NCBI GenBank assembly: GCA_035651155.1
Contig: DASRGG010000035.1
Location: 39,918 to 103,917, forward strand
Direction: 5' to 3'
From: CF-39 sp035651155
GTDB taxonomy: Bacteria; Chloroflexota; Limnocylindria; P2-11E
Length of the DNA stretch: 64,000 nt
The number at the start of each line of letters is the position of its first letter. Positions within the stretch are counted from its first letter, which is position 1. Shown in pieces: positions 49,761 to 57,485 of the stretch. A program made the translations under genes and the position numbers. The notes beneath the pieces are model-generated. The model saw nothing but the letters and a program-made list of their open reading frames with translations. It ran no database searches and was not told the DNA's origin.

Positions 49761-50507
49761 GTGGGCGCGTTCGTCCGCGTCCCGCAAGCGTTCACGCTCG
49801 CGGCGGCGATCGTGCTGTGGGAGCTCGTGGCGCGTACGCTGCGCCCGTCCTGGCTGCCGCCTGCCGACGCCGTGGCGGGAGCGTTCGCACGGCTCGTCTC
49901 CGGTGGGCAGCTCGCCGATCTCGCGTCGACCGCGCGGACGCTCGTCATCGGCCTAGCGATCGTGTTCGTGGCCGGCGGCGTCGTGGCCATCGCGATCGGG
50001 CTCTCGTCGACGCTGCGGGAGGCCCTCGAGCCGTACATGAACGCGGCGCTCGCGATCCCGACCGTCGCGCTCGCGCCGGCCTACATCCTCATCTGGGGAC
50101 TATCGGACATCACGCGTGTCGCCACCGTCGTCTCGTTCGCGTTCGCGCCACTCGTTGTCCAGTGGGCGGCCGCGTCCAGGGGCTTGCCGAGCGAGCTCCT
50201 CGAGATGGCCCGCAGCTACGACGCGTCACGTCTGCGCCTGCTGTCGTCCGTCGTGCTGCCGGCCGCGGCGCCGGTGCTGATCACCGGCGTGCGCATCGCG
50301 GTGGTACAGGGCATGAAGGGTGTCGTGAGTGCCGAGATCCTCATCGGCGTCATCGGGATCGGAAGACTGCTGCAGACGGCGATCCTGACCTTCGACCTCG
50401 CGCGGCTCTACGCCGTGATCCTCACGCTCATGATCGTCACCTTCGGCGTGCACCTCGGGCTCGAGCGACTCGAGCGCAGGGCTAGCCGCCGCACCGCGGG
50501 CGACTAG
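49761..50507 (+). CDS. ABC importer permease 2
   Basis: The 248-residue permease has the coupling loop LEMARSYDASRLRLLSSVVLP and helices typical of SsuC/TauC. The GTG start directly follows the stop of permease 1. It is the last gene of the plus-strand import operon and converges on the stress-regulon genes. Confidence 0.88.
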   Translation: MGAFVRVPQAFTLAAAIVLWELVARTLRPSWLPPADAVAGAFARLVSGGQLADLASTARTLVIGLAIVFVAGGVVAIAIGLSSTLREALEPYMNAALAIPTVALAPAYILIWGLSDITRVATVVSFAFAPLVVQWAAASRGLPSELLEMARSYDASRLRLLSSVVLPAAAPVLITGVRIAVVQGMKGVVSAEILIGVIGIGRLLQTAILTFDLARLYAVILTLMIVTFGVHLGLERLERRASRRTAGD

Positions 50508-50813
50508 AGGCGACCCCCGGTCAGCGCTGGTGGGACGGCGCGTGCTCGCGTCACGGGTGAGGACGCGTCGACGATCGCGCGCAGCCTCGCCTCCGATCCA
50601 TATGAACCGCGCTGGCAAGGACTTGTCACCGCACGAGCGACGGCGCCGCACGGCGCGATCTGAGTGCTAGCGGCCGGCTGGTGCGGCCGCCGCCGGACGG
50701 CGCGCGAGGTGAGGTACTCCGTGTCGATGACCGCGACGCCGGACGGACGCGACGGCGTGGAGCGTGCGTCCGTCCGGCGACGGCAGCGCGCCGGCGCGGC
50801 GACGGGTGGCGAG
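50508..50813. other. 306-base convergent intergenic region
   Basis: No open frame here looks like a gene. The only strong structure is a 13-bp-stem hairpin at 50738-50778, probably a two-way terminator between the ABC importer and the pyruvate:ferredoxin oxidoreductase unit. Confidence 0.6.
50738..50778. terminator. Convergent hairpin terminator
   Basis: GCCGGACGGACGC (50738-50750) is perfectly complementary to GCGTCCGTCCGGC (50766-50778), a 13-bp stem with a 15-base loop. It lies 35 bases past the minus-strand stop at 50814 and could stop both converging transcripts. Confidence 0.65.
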
Positions 50814-51014
50814 CTAGTCGCCGAGCAGCGCGATCCGCCGACGGTAGTCGTCGATGTCGATCTCACCGCTAGCGAGACGATCCTCGAGCACCCGCCGTGC
50901 GCGGCGCTCGATCCGGGCGAACGTGACGATGAGCCGCGCCGCCGCGATCACCGCCGCGACGGTGACGGCGATCCAGAGCGCCGTCGCGATCGTCGCAAGG
51001 TCGATGTCGTTCAT
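50814..51014 (-). CDS. Small membrane protein with SHOCT-like C-terminus (66 aa)
   Basis: One N-terminal membrane helix (ATALWIAVTVAAVIAAARLI) is followed by VLEDRLASGEIDIDDYRRRIALL, the short SHOCT-type helix-turn-helix motif. Its ATG overlaps the stop of the oxidoreductase beta subunit (ATGA). SHOCT domains mediate oligomerisation. It is last in the POR operon and might tether the complex to the membrane, which is inference. Confidence 0.65.
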   Translation of the reverse strand: MNDIDLATIATALWIAVTVAAVIAAARLIVTFARIERRARRVLEDRLASGEIDIDDYRRRIALLGD

Positions 51015-52630
51015 GGCGTGACCTCCTTCCCGCGGATCCCCGCGAGCTCCTGCAGCACATGCCAGTTGGCGAGCCGCTCGGCCTGCGTCGCGCGGATCTC
51101 CGCGCTGGCGCTGCCGTCGGCGCCGAAGTGCGGAGCGAACCGTCCTTCCGTGCGCGCGAAGGCGAGGAAGTCGACGAGAGTGCCGTCGGGGAGGGTGCAC
51201 CAGTCCGACTTCGGATCGGGATTGCCCTGCAGGCTGAGCCGCTCTCTGACCGTCTCGCCCTTGCGCGGGTCGTAGACGAAGAGCGGGAACGCGCGCGAGT
51301 CGACGGCGAGCCGGGCCTGCCGGTTGGACGCGTCGTCCGCGATCCCGTGCTCCGGCTGGCACGGGGCGTACGCGATCACGACGGCGGGGCCGGGATAGCT
51401 GTTCGCGTCGAGGATCGCCCTGTAGAAGTGATTGACGTGCGCGGGCGTCGTCTGCGCGACGAAGACGTCGCCGTGCGACAGCGCGATGCGCCCGAGCTCC
51501 TTGCGGCGCTCGGGCTTGCCGTGCAGCGCCTTCCCGAAGGCGGAGAGCTTGGTGACCTGTCCGCCGTACGTCGACGTGGAGGCCTGGCCGCCGGTGTTCG
51601 AGTACACCTGCGTGTCGAGCACGAGCACCTTGATGTCGGCGCCCGAAGCGAGCACGCGCGAGAGCGACTGGAAGCCGATGTCGTACATCGCGCCGTCGCC
51701 GCCGATGACCCAGAGGCGGCGATCGCGGTGGCCCGCTTGGTCCCAGCGCGCTCGGATCCCGAGCGCGTCGGCGGGCGCGTTCTCGAAGAGCGAGTTCGTC
51801 CACGGCACGAGGTACGGGTTGTACGGATAGGTGCTGCCGAACACGGTGTTGCAGCCGGTCGAGGCGACGATGCCCATGCTCTCCGGCCCGTACGTCTGCC
51901 GCGTCGCGGCCACGAGCATGCGGATCGCGGTCGCCTCGCCGCAGCCGGAGCACGAACCCGCGCCGCCGACGTATCCGATGGCGTGCTCGCCCAGCATGAG
52001 ATCGGCGAGGGCCTTCTCGTTGCGGTACTCCGGCGGCGTCGGGGGCAGGGTACGGAAGAACCGCATGTCGCGCTCGTAGCGCGCGAGCGTCGACTCGCCG
52101 TCAGGACCCTCGGGCGCCTTGTCGACCATGCGCAGCGCGTCGTACTCGAGGGCGACGCAGACCTCGACGCACTCGCCGCAGCCCTTGCAGTGAACCGGGT
52201 CCACGAAGATGCCGAACGCACCCGGCTCGTGCCCCTTCTTCGCCGGGACCTCGCCGTACTTGCGCGTGTCCGCGAAGTGGGCGGCCGCGGTCTCTCGCGC
52301 GCGCGCCGCGACGGGCTCCGTCTGGGCGAAGGTCTCGATGCGCTCGGACACCTTCGACTTCCCGAGGGCGACCGCGAAGATGGCCGTGTCCGGGCAGGCG
52401 TTCACGCACGACATGCAGCCCACGCAGCGGTCGGCGATGAACTCCGGGATGCGCGGCGCGAGGTGGCTGAAGTCGCGCGTCGCCGCCGTGCCGGGCGGGA
52501 TGATGCTGCGCGCGACACCCTCGTCCGCGTCGAGCGCGCCGTCGTTCGCGTTCGTCGCGTACGCGCCCAGCACCGCGTCGTTGAAGTCGTCGACGTACGC
52601 GTGGACGTCGAGCAGGTTCGTGACGGTCAT
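51011..52630 (-). CDS. Pyruvate:ferredoxin oxidoreductase, fused ferredoxin and beta (TPP) domains
   Basis: The 539-residue protein has two 4Fe-4S clusters (CVGCMSCVNACP and CKGCGECVEVC) in the first ~190 residues. The TPP-binding beta domain follows, with GGAGSCSGCGEATAIRM, ASTGCNTVFGSTYPYNPY, and IGGDGAMYDIGFQSLS. It corresponds to the C-terminal half of NifJ-type enzymes and works with the alpha-gamma protein encoded at 53046-54986. It oxidises pyruvate to acetyl-CoA with ferredoxin reduction. A CBS-pair gene lies between the two subunit genes, overlapping both. Confidence 0.9.
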   Translation of the reverse strand: MTVTNLLDVHAYVDDFNDAVLGAYATNANDGALDADEGVARSIIPPGTAATRDFSHLAPRIPEFIADRCVGCMSCVNACPDTAIFAVALGKSKVSERIETFAQTEPVAARARETAAAHFADTRKYGEVPAKKGHEPGAFGIFVDPVHCKGCGECVEVCVALEYDALRMVDKAPEGPDGESTLARYERDMRFFRTLPPTPPEYRNEKALADLMLGEHAIGYVGGAGSCSGCGEATAIRMLVAATRQTYGPESMGIVASTGCNTVFGSTYPYNPYLVPWTNSLFENAPADALGIRARWDQAGHRDRRLWVIGGDGAMYDIGFQSLSRVLASGADIKVLVLDTQVYSNTGGQASTSTYGGQVTKLSAFGKALHGKPERRKELGRIALSHGDVFVAQTTPAHVNHFYRAILDANSYPGPAVVIAYAPCQPEHGIADDASNRQARLAVDSRAFPLFVYDPRKGETVRERLSLQGNPDPKSDWCTLPDGTLVDFLAFARTEGRFAPHFGADGSASAEIRATQAERLANWHVLQELAGIRGKEVTP

Positions 52631-53049
52631 GCGAGCGTCTCCGCGCCGGCCGCCATCACGCGGACGAGATCGGACACCGAGAGGATCCCGACCGGCGTGA
52701 CGCCATCGGGGCCGATCACCACGAGCCGGTGCACGCGGCGCTGCTCCATGAGCTCGGCCGCCTCGTCGAGCGTGGCGTGGAGCGGGATCGTGATCGCGGG
52801 CGCGGTCATCACGTGACGCACCGCGAGCCCGCGGAGGTTCGTCCACAGGTGCTCGACCACGCGGGCGCGCAAAAGATCGGTCTGGCTCAGGACGCCCACC
52901 ACCGTCCCGTTGGAGTCGACCACCGGGAGTCCGTGGACCTTGTGCGCGTCCATGAGCTGCGCCGCCTCGTAGAGCCGAGCGCTCGCGTGGACCGTGACCA
53001 GGCCCTTCGTCATCGCGTCGCCGACCGTCGGTGCCGATGCCGCGCTCAT
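52627..53049 (-). CDS. CBS-domain pair protein (Hrp1-like) embedded in the POR operon
   Basis: The 140-residue protein is two tandem CBS domains: VGDAMTKGLVTVHASARLYEAAQLMDA with DSNGTVVGVLSQTDLLRA, then VRHVMTAPAITIPLHATLDEAAELM with PVGILSVSDLVRV, each read in two blocks. CBS pairs bind adenine nucleotides. A stand-alone CBS pair of this size (Hrp1) is a known DosR-regulon product in mycobacteria. Its start and stop overlap the two POR subunit genes by four bases each, so it is made in equal measure and may gate enzyme activity by energy charge. Confidence 0.88.
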   Translation of the reverse strand: MSAASAPTVGDAMTKGLVTVHASARLYEAAQLMDAHKVHGLPVVDSNGTVVGVLSQTDLLRARVVEHLWTNLRGLAVRHVMTAPAITIPLHATLDEAAELMEQRRVHRLVVIGPDGVTPVGILSVSDLVRVMAAGAETLA

Positions 53050-54986
53050 GCGACCACCTCCGCCGTTCGTGAGCCAGCTTCGTGCGCTATCGCCGCCGTC
53101 ACGTCGATCACCGAGTCGTAGGCCTCGCGCACCACGGCGAGGTTCGCGTCCACGACGCGATCGCCGCGCTTCCCGAAGAAGCGGCCGAGCCGGTCGCGGA
53201 CCGCGTCGAGCAGCTGGACGCGATCGAGGCCCGCCTTCGCGGCGAACGGCGTGAGCCGCAGGAACACGCCGACGAGCGCGACGCCCTGCATGCGGACCTC
53301 GAGGTCCGCCCGCGGCGAGTGGCGCCGCGCGAGCGCGACCGTGTCCAGTGCCGCGACGCGGATGCGGCGCGCCAGGATGCGGTCGCGGACCGGTGGCGGG
53401 ATCGAGGCCCAGATCGCACGCGGATCGGTCAGCGCGCTCTGCAGGAACACCGTGCCGCCGTCCACCAGGCCACGCAGCGCGTCGCCGTGGCCGAACGCCG
53501 CGACGTCGTACAGCGGGACGAAGTCCACCACGTCGAGCTCGGCGTGCGTGCGGATCGGCTCCTCCGCGATGGTGAGGAAGTACGCGGTCGGCAGGCCCTT
53601 CTTCTCCGACCCGTAGCGCGGATAGGCCTGCACGCGAAGGCCGAAGAGATCCCCGACGAGCGCGGCGAGGAGCTTGTTCGTGGTCACCGCGCCGAAGCCG
53701 CCGATGGAGTGTCCGCGCAGGCTGAACGCTCCGCGCGGGCGGACGTCGAGCGTCATGCGCTCCAGCGCGAGCGGGTGCCGCACGCCGAGGACGGCGAAGC
53801 GCCGTCCCGACGTCGCGGGCTCGTCGAGCCACGTGTAGACGGCCGCGATGTCGCCCGCCGCGACGTCACGCGAGCCGAGGCCCGCGCTGACCGAGAACAC
53901 GCGCGGGATGCGCGCCCCGTCCGACGCGAGGTCCGCGAGCGCCGCCTTCGTCTCGCGCGTGAGCGGGTTGTCGGCGGCCGCCGGCTCGTCGGTGCGCTCG
54001 ATGATCGCGACGGCGCGCGCGCCGCGGAGCGCGGCCGCGAGCCGCGCGGCGGGGAACGGACGGAACGCGGTGACGCCGACGCAGCCGACACGGCACCCTT
54101 TGGCGCGAAGAGCGTCGACCACGGCGATGGCGGTGTCCGCGATCGTCCCCATCGCGACGACGATCGTCTCGGCGTCCTCGCAGCGATACGCGTCGACGAG
54201 GTCGTAGGGGCGGCCGGTGAGCTCGCTCCACTCGTGCATCGCGAGGCGGACCTCTTCGGCGAGCCGGTGATAGAAGGCGCGCTGTCCGATGCGGCCCTTC
54301 ATGTACGAGTCCTGGTTCTGGACGACGCCGGTCATGAGCGCGTCCGCCGGCTCGAAGTACGACCGCACGCGTTCGCGTGGCGCCCCGAGGTATTCGCGAA
54401 GGAGCTCGTCCTCCGGAAGGAGCACGTTCTCGAACGTGTGCGTCGTGAGGAAGCCGTCCTGCGCGACGATGAAGGGGACCTCCGCCTTCTCGGCGACGCG
54501 GCGCCCGATGGCCGCGAGGTCGGCGGCCTCCTGCACGTTGCGCGCGAAGAGGATCCCCCATCCCGTGTCGGCGACGCCCATGACGTCGTCGTGTCCGGCG
54601 TGGATGTTCAGCGACTGGCTCGTGAGCGCTCGCGCGCCGACGTGGAAGAGCGCGGGGAGGCGCTTTCCCGCGATGACGTAGAGGACCTCCTTCATCAAGA
54701 TGAGTCCCTGGCCCGCGGTGAAGTTCGTCACGCGGCCACCGGCCAGCGCGAAGCCTTCGGCGGCGGAGGCGGACGAGTGCTCGGACTCGGGCTCGAGGAA
54801 GCGGATCGGCGTGCCCCAGAGATCGGTCTTCCCGTCGGCGACCGCGGCCTGGTAGAGCGCGGCCATCGTCGTCGAGGGTGTGATCGGGTACGCGCATGCG
54901 GCCTCGGCGAGGCGGATCTCCACGTGCGCGACGGCCTCCGAGCCGTCGGCGACCGCTGGGATACCTGGATACCGTGCCGTCGTCAC
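53046..54986 (-). CDS. Pyruvate:ferredoxin oxidoreductase, fused alpha-gamma subunit
   Basis: The 646-residue protein opens TTARYPGIPAVADGSEAV and CAYPITPSTTMAAL, the alpha-subunit (pyrimidine-binding) signature. EPESEHSSASAAEGFALAGG and FTAGQGLILMKEVLY follow. The last ~240 residues are the gamma domain (FSLRGHSIGGFGAVTTNKL, LVGDLFGLRVQAYPRYGSEK). The GTG at 54986 is preferred to an upstream GTG. It gives the family-typical N-terminus and lies exactly 12 bases after CATCGT and 42.5 from a box centre, matching the leaderless promoters of the region. Confidence 0.88.
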   Translation of the reverse strand: MTTARYPGIPAVADGSEAVAHVEIRLAEAACAYPITPSTTMAALYQAAVADGKTDLWGTPIRFLEPESEHSSASAAEGFALAGGRVTNFTAGQGLILMKEVLYVIAGKRLPALFHVGARALTSQSLNIHAGHDDVMGVADTGWGILFARNVQEAADLAAIGRRVAEKAEVPFIVAQDGFLTTHTFENVLLPEDELLREYLGAPRERVRSYFEPADALMTGVVQNQDSYMKGRIGQRAFYHRLAEEVRLAMHEWSELTGRPYDLVDAYRCEDAETIVVAMGTIADTAIAVVDALRAKGCRVGCVGVTAFRPFPAARLAAALRGARAVAIIERTDEPAAADNPLTRETKAALADLASDGARIPRVFSVSAGLGSRDVAAGDIAAVYTWLDEPATSGRRFAVLGVRHPLALERMTLDVRPRGAFSLRGHSIGGFGAVTTNKLLAALVGDLFGLRVQAYPRYGSEKKGLPTAYFLTIAEEPIRTHAELDVVDFVPLYDVAAFGHGDALRGLVDGGTVFLQSALTDPRAIWASIPPPVRDRILARRIRVAALDTVALARRHSPRADLEVRMQGVALVGVFLRLTPFAAKAGLDRVQLLDAVRDRLGRFFGKRGDRVVDANLAVVREAYDSVIDVTAAIAHEAGSRTAEVVA

Positions 54987-54992
54987 GAGAAG

Positions 54993-55057
54993 ACGATGCG
55001 CCGGCAGGATGCGCGTTCCCACGGCCAAAAGGCCCCAGAGACAGGGCCGAGTGTCAG
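54993..55057 (-). promoter_or_regulatory. POR operon promoter with tandem dormancy-box-like sites
   Basis: CGGCC-AAAA-GGCCC (55022-55035) is centred 42.5 bases before the GTG at 54986. GGGCC-GAGT-GTCAG (55044-55057) is centred 22 bp further up. CATCGT (54998-54993, minus strand) occupies -12 to -7 for a leaderless start. Confidence 0.6.
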
Positions 55058-55093
55058 GTAACCGCCGGACACGCGGCCGGCCGCGCTGGTCCG

Positions 55094-55612
55094 CTAGGGC
55101 CGCTGTCGGAGCTGGCGGATCCGCCGCTGGCTCCGGTGCATCTTGCCGCCCTCTTTGGGGATGATGCTGATCGATCCGTCGGGCTCGAGGATCGCCGCGC
55201 TCACGTCGGCAAGATCGCCGATGCCGTGCTCGCGCGCGGACATCGCGATCTCCTCCACGGACACGCCCTCGCGCTCGCAGTGCTCCAGGATCGGCTCGCC
55301 GTCCTGCAACAGCAGCGTCGGCTCGTCGACGACGAAGCGCGAGAAGAACGGGATGCGACGACCGAAGCGGTCGAGGAGCACGTTCAGCGCGACCAGGGTC
55401 GCCGCCGCGACGAGACCGCCGGTGAGGGAGACGTCGCCGCCGTTGAGCGAGTTCTGCACCGCGTTCGCGATGACGAGGATCACGACGAGATCGGCGACGC
55501 TCATCTGTCCCAGCTCGCGCTTCCCCGCGACCCGGAGCAGCGCGAACACCGTCACGTAGACGACGCACGTGCGGAGGACGATCTCCCAGATCGGCACCGT
55601 CGGAGCGAACAC
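55094..55612 (-). CDS. DUF421/YetF-family membrane protein
   Basis: The 172-residue protein has three N-terminal helices (EIVLRTCVVYVTVFALLRVAG, then GKRELGQMSVADLVVILVIAN). The cytoplasmic YetF domain follows (VVDEPTLLLQDGEPILEHCE, PDGSISIIPKEGG). The GKRxxGQMS motif is diagnostic. Function is not established. The GTG start follows the universal stress protein stop by 39 bases and may be co-transcribed with it. A CAGCAT-C-ATGCTG palindrome sits at the start. Confidence 0.85.
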   Translation of the reverse strand: MFAPTVPIWEIVLRTCVVYVTVFALLRVAGKRELGQMSVADLVVILVIANAVQNSLNGGDVSLTGGLVAAATLVALNVLLDRFGRRIPFFSRFVVDEPTLLLQDGEPILEHCEREGVSVEEIAMSAREHGIGDLADVSAAILEPDGSISIIPKEGGKMHRSQRRIRQLRQRP

Positions 55613-55651
55613 AGCATCATGCTGACGGACGCCGGGCCGCCCGTCACGCGC

Positions 55652-56590
55652 CTACCGCGTGGCGAGCTCGCTGCGAACGCTCTGCGCCGGTTCGCGCTCG
55701 ATCGGCTTCGCCGGGTGCGCGATGAGCACCGAGCACGGCGCGTGGAGCAGCACGTCGCGCGCGACGCTGCCGAGCACGAGCCGCTTGAGGCCGGTCTGCC
55801 CGCGGCTGCCGACGACGATGCAGTCGGCCCCGTGCTCGCGGGCCGCGGCGATGAGCTCGGACGCGGCATCGCCTTCGCGCTGCTCGGATGTGGCCGTCAC
55901 GCCGAGCTTCTCGAGCGCCTGCGCGCGCTCGCGCGCGAACGCGGCGTACGAGGCACGCAGGGTCGGCATGGACTCCTCGTACGCGCGATACGCCTCGAGC
56001 GCCGTGCCCGTGCCCGTCGGATCGGCGAGGACGACCGGGAACGGGACATCGACCACGCTGACGACGTGCACGCGCGCCTTCGCGAGCGGCGCGAGGTCCG
56101 CGATCACGCGGGCGCCGACCGCGGCGGTCGGCGATCCGTCCTCGGCGAGGACGATGCGCTCGAGCGTGACGGACCGCGCGACGGCCACGGGGCACGCGGC
56201 ACGGTCGACGACCTCGGCGGAGACGGAGCCGAGCACGCTGGTCGCGAGGCCGCCGCGCCCGCGGCTTCCGATGACGATGAGATCGGGTCCGAAGGCCGCG
56301 CTCTCGTCGATGACGACGTCCGCCGCGCGGCCGTAGCCGACGACGCCGGTGACATCGATGCCCTCGCGCTCGAGGGACCGCACCGCGGCGCGAAGCTGCG
56401 TGCGCGCCTCGGCCTCCGCGGCGTCCGTGATCGTGAGGAGGGCGGACGGCGCGAACATGGCCACCGTGGTGATCGGCTCGATCGCATGGACGAGGCGCAC
56501 CTGCGATCCCGCGGGAAGGGCCATGCCCTTCACGAGGGTCTGGGCGCTCTGCGCGCGCGGGGAGAGGTCGGTCGCGAGGAGGATCCGCAT
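55652..56590 (-). CDS. Tandem universal stress protein (USP 1)
   Basis: The 312-residue protein has two UspA domains. Domain 1 starts MRILLATDLSPRAQ and has the ATP motif GSRGRGGLATSVLGS; domain 2 starts RIVLAEDGSPTAAV and has GSRGQTGLKRLVLGS. Both fit the G-2x-G-9x-G(S/T) ATP-binding rule. It has an excellent Shine-Dalgarno (AAGGAGGT). Tandem USPs of this size are typical hypoxia/dormancy proteins. Its promoter carries the shared box pair at 56646-56681. Confidence 0.93.
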   Translation of the reverse strand: MRILLATDLSPRAQSAQTLVKGMALPAGSQVRLVHAIEPITTVAMFAPSALLTITDAAEAEARTQLRAAVRSLEREGIDVTGVVGYGRAADVVIDESAAFGPDLIVIGSRGRGGLATSVLGSVSAEVVDRAACPVAVARSVTLERIVLAEDGSPTAAVGARVIADLAPLAKARVHVVSVVDVPFPVVLADPTGTGTALEAYRAYEESMPTLRASYAAFARERAQALEKLGVTATSEQREGDAASELIAAAREHGADCIVVGSRGQTGLKRLVLGSVARDVLLHAPCSVLIAHPAKPIEREPAQSVRSELATR

Positions 56591-56616
56591 ACGGCACCTC
56601 CTTTGGTGTCGGCCGC

Positions 56617-56710
56617 ATCGTCCGCCGCCGGCCCCTCGGCGACGTGAGGCCAACGGCGCGAGAGGGCCGTCCAAAAGGCCCTGTCGCGCGCCGGCGCCGA
56701 CCCCTAGCCT
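56617..56710. promoter_or_regulatory. Divergent promoter region with two dormancy-box-like sites
   Basis: Two imperfect palindromes, GAGGC-CAAC-GGCGC (56646-56659) and CGTCC-AAAA-GGCCC (56668-56681), lie 22 bp apart. For the plus-strand GlsB-like gene TAGCCT (56705-56710) sets a start at 56717, with the box at -42.5. For minus-strand USP 1 GACGAT (56622-56617) sets a start at 56610, with the other box at -42.5. One box pair thus serves both directions. Confidence 0.6.
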
Positions 56711-56772
56711 CCCATCCGAGAGCTGATCCCACACCGGTCACCACGCGCATGGTGACGAGAGGAGTGTCGTTT

Positions 56773-57072
56773 ATGGGCCTGCTTGCGTTCTCAAGCCTCG
56801 TCATCGTCGGCCTCATCGCTGGCTTCGCCGTGCAGTACCTGGCGAAGGGAGCGATCCGCGGCGAGTGGCTCATCGTGGCCGTCGCCGTCGTGTTCGGCGG
56901 CTACTTCGCGAGCGAGAGCTTCCCTGGAAGTACGGTCTTCGAAGGCATCAAGGACTGGGGTCCCACGTTCGACGGGATGGCCATCATTCCGGCTATCGTC
57001 GGCGCCCTGATCCTCGGCATCGTCGCCGACCTGGGCATGCGCGCGAGCCCGGACGTCCAGCCCGCCTCCTGA
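56773..57072 (+). CDS. Small membrane protein, GlsB/YeaQ-like (99 aa)
   Basis: Three hydrophobic segments are visible: LLAFSSLVIVGLIAGFAVQYL, LIVAVAVVFGGYFASES and MAIIPAIVGALILGIVADLGM, each under the length of a full helix pair. The glycine-rich pattern recalls transglycosylase-associated (GlsB/YeaQ/YmgE) stress proteins. The ATG at 56773 follows a GAGAGGAG Shine-Dalgarno; another ATG lies eight codons upstream. Divergent from USP 1. Confidence 0.6.
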   Translation: MGLLAFSSLVIVGLIAGFAVQYLAKGAIRGEWLIVAVAVVFGGYFASESFPGSTVFEGIKDWGPTFDGMAIIPAIVGALILGIVADLGMRASPDVQPAS

Positions 57073-57180
57073 CCCCCGTACCGCGAGACGGACGGCCGCC
57101 TGGACGAGATGGCCCGGCGACCGTTCCGCGCTCCGCGCGTCGGCCGGGAGCGGCGCATCGTCCGTTCCGACCGCTCGCTC

Positions 57181-57223
57181 GCGACGTTCGGCCCTCCCGC
57201 TCGTCCGCCGGCCGGGCGAGCAT
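57181..57223 (+). promoter_or_regulatory. Dormancy-box-like promoter of the 84-residue zinc protein
   Basis: GCGAC-GTTC-GGCCC (57181-57194) is centred 42.5 bases before a start predicted at 57230 from GAGCAT (57218-57223). A weaker site (CGTCC-GTTC-CGACC, 57159-57172) is centred 22 bp upstream. Confidence 0.5.
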
Positions 57224-57230
57224 CCCCGCC

Positions 57231-57485
57231 GTGAACGCCACGCTGGCCTCCGGCGGCGGCGTCCGCGTCGAGCTCACCTGCTTCTCCTGCGGCCATGGCT
57301 GCGGCGAGGTCGAGGTCCGTTCACGCGGACGGCCGACGTACCGCGAGCTCCGTGCCGCCGTCGGCGAGATCGCGATGGCCAACCCGCCGACGTGGGGCCC
57401 GCACGGCGAGCCGCGCTGCCCGCGCTGCGGCGGCAGGCTCTTCGTCGAGGAGGGCGACCGCCGCTCCGCGCCGGCGCGACCCTAA
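57231..57485 (+). CDS. Small zinc-ribbon protein (84 aa)
   Basis: Two metal-binding pairs are seen: LTCFSCGHGCGEVEVR near the start and PRCPRCGGRLFVEEGD near the end, with about 45 residues between. The HGEPRCPRCGG ending is ordinary for zinc ribbons. Function unknown. The GTG start fits a near-leaderless transcript. The gene converges on the NnrS-like gene with a four-base overlap. Confidence 0.65.
   Translation: MNATLASGGGVRVELTCFSCGHGCGEVEVRSRGRPTYRELRAAVGEIAMANPPTWGPHGEPRCPRCGGRLFVEEGDRRSAPARP

Noticed and set aside
44526..50507. Calling the operon a definite Rut pathway
   Set aside because: Only three of the enzyme classes are present and each is a large promiscuous family; kept as a hypothesis only.
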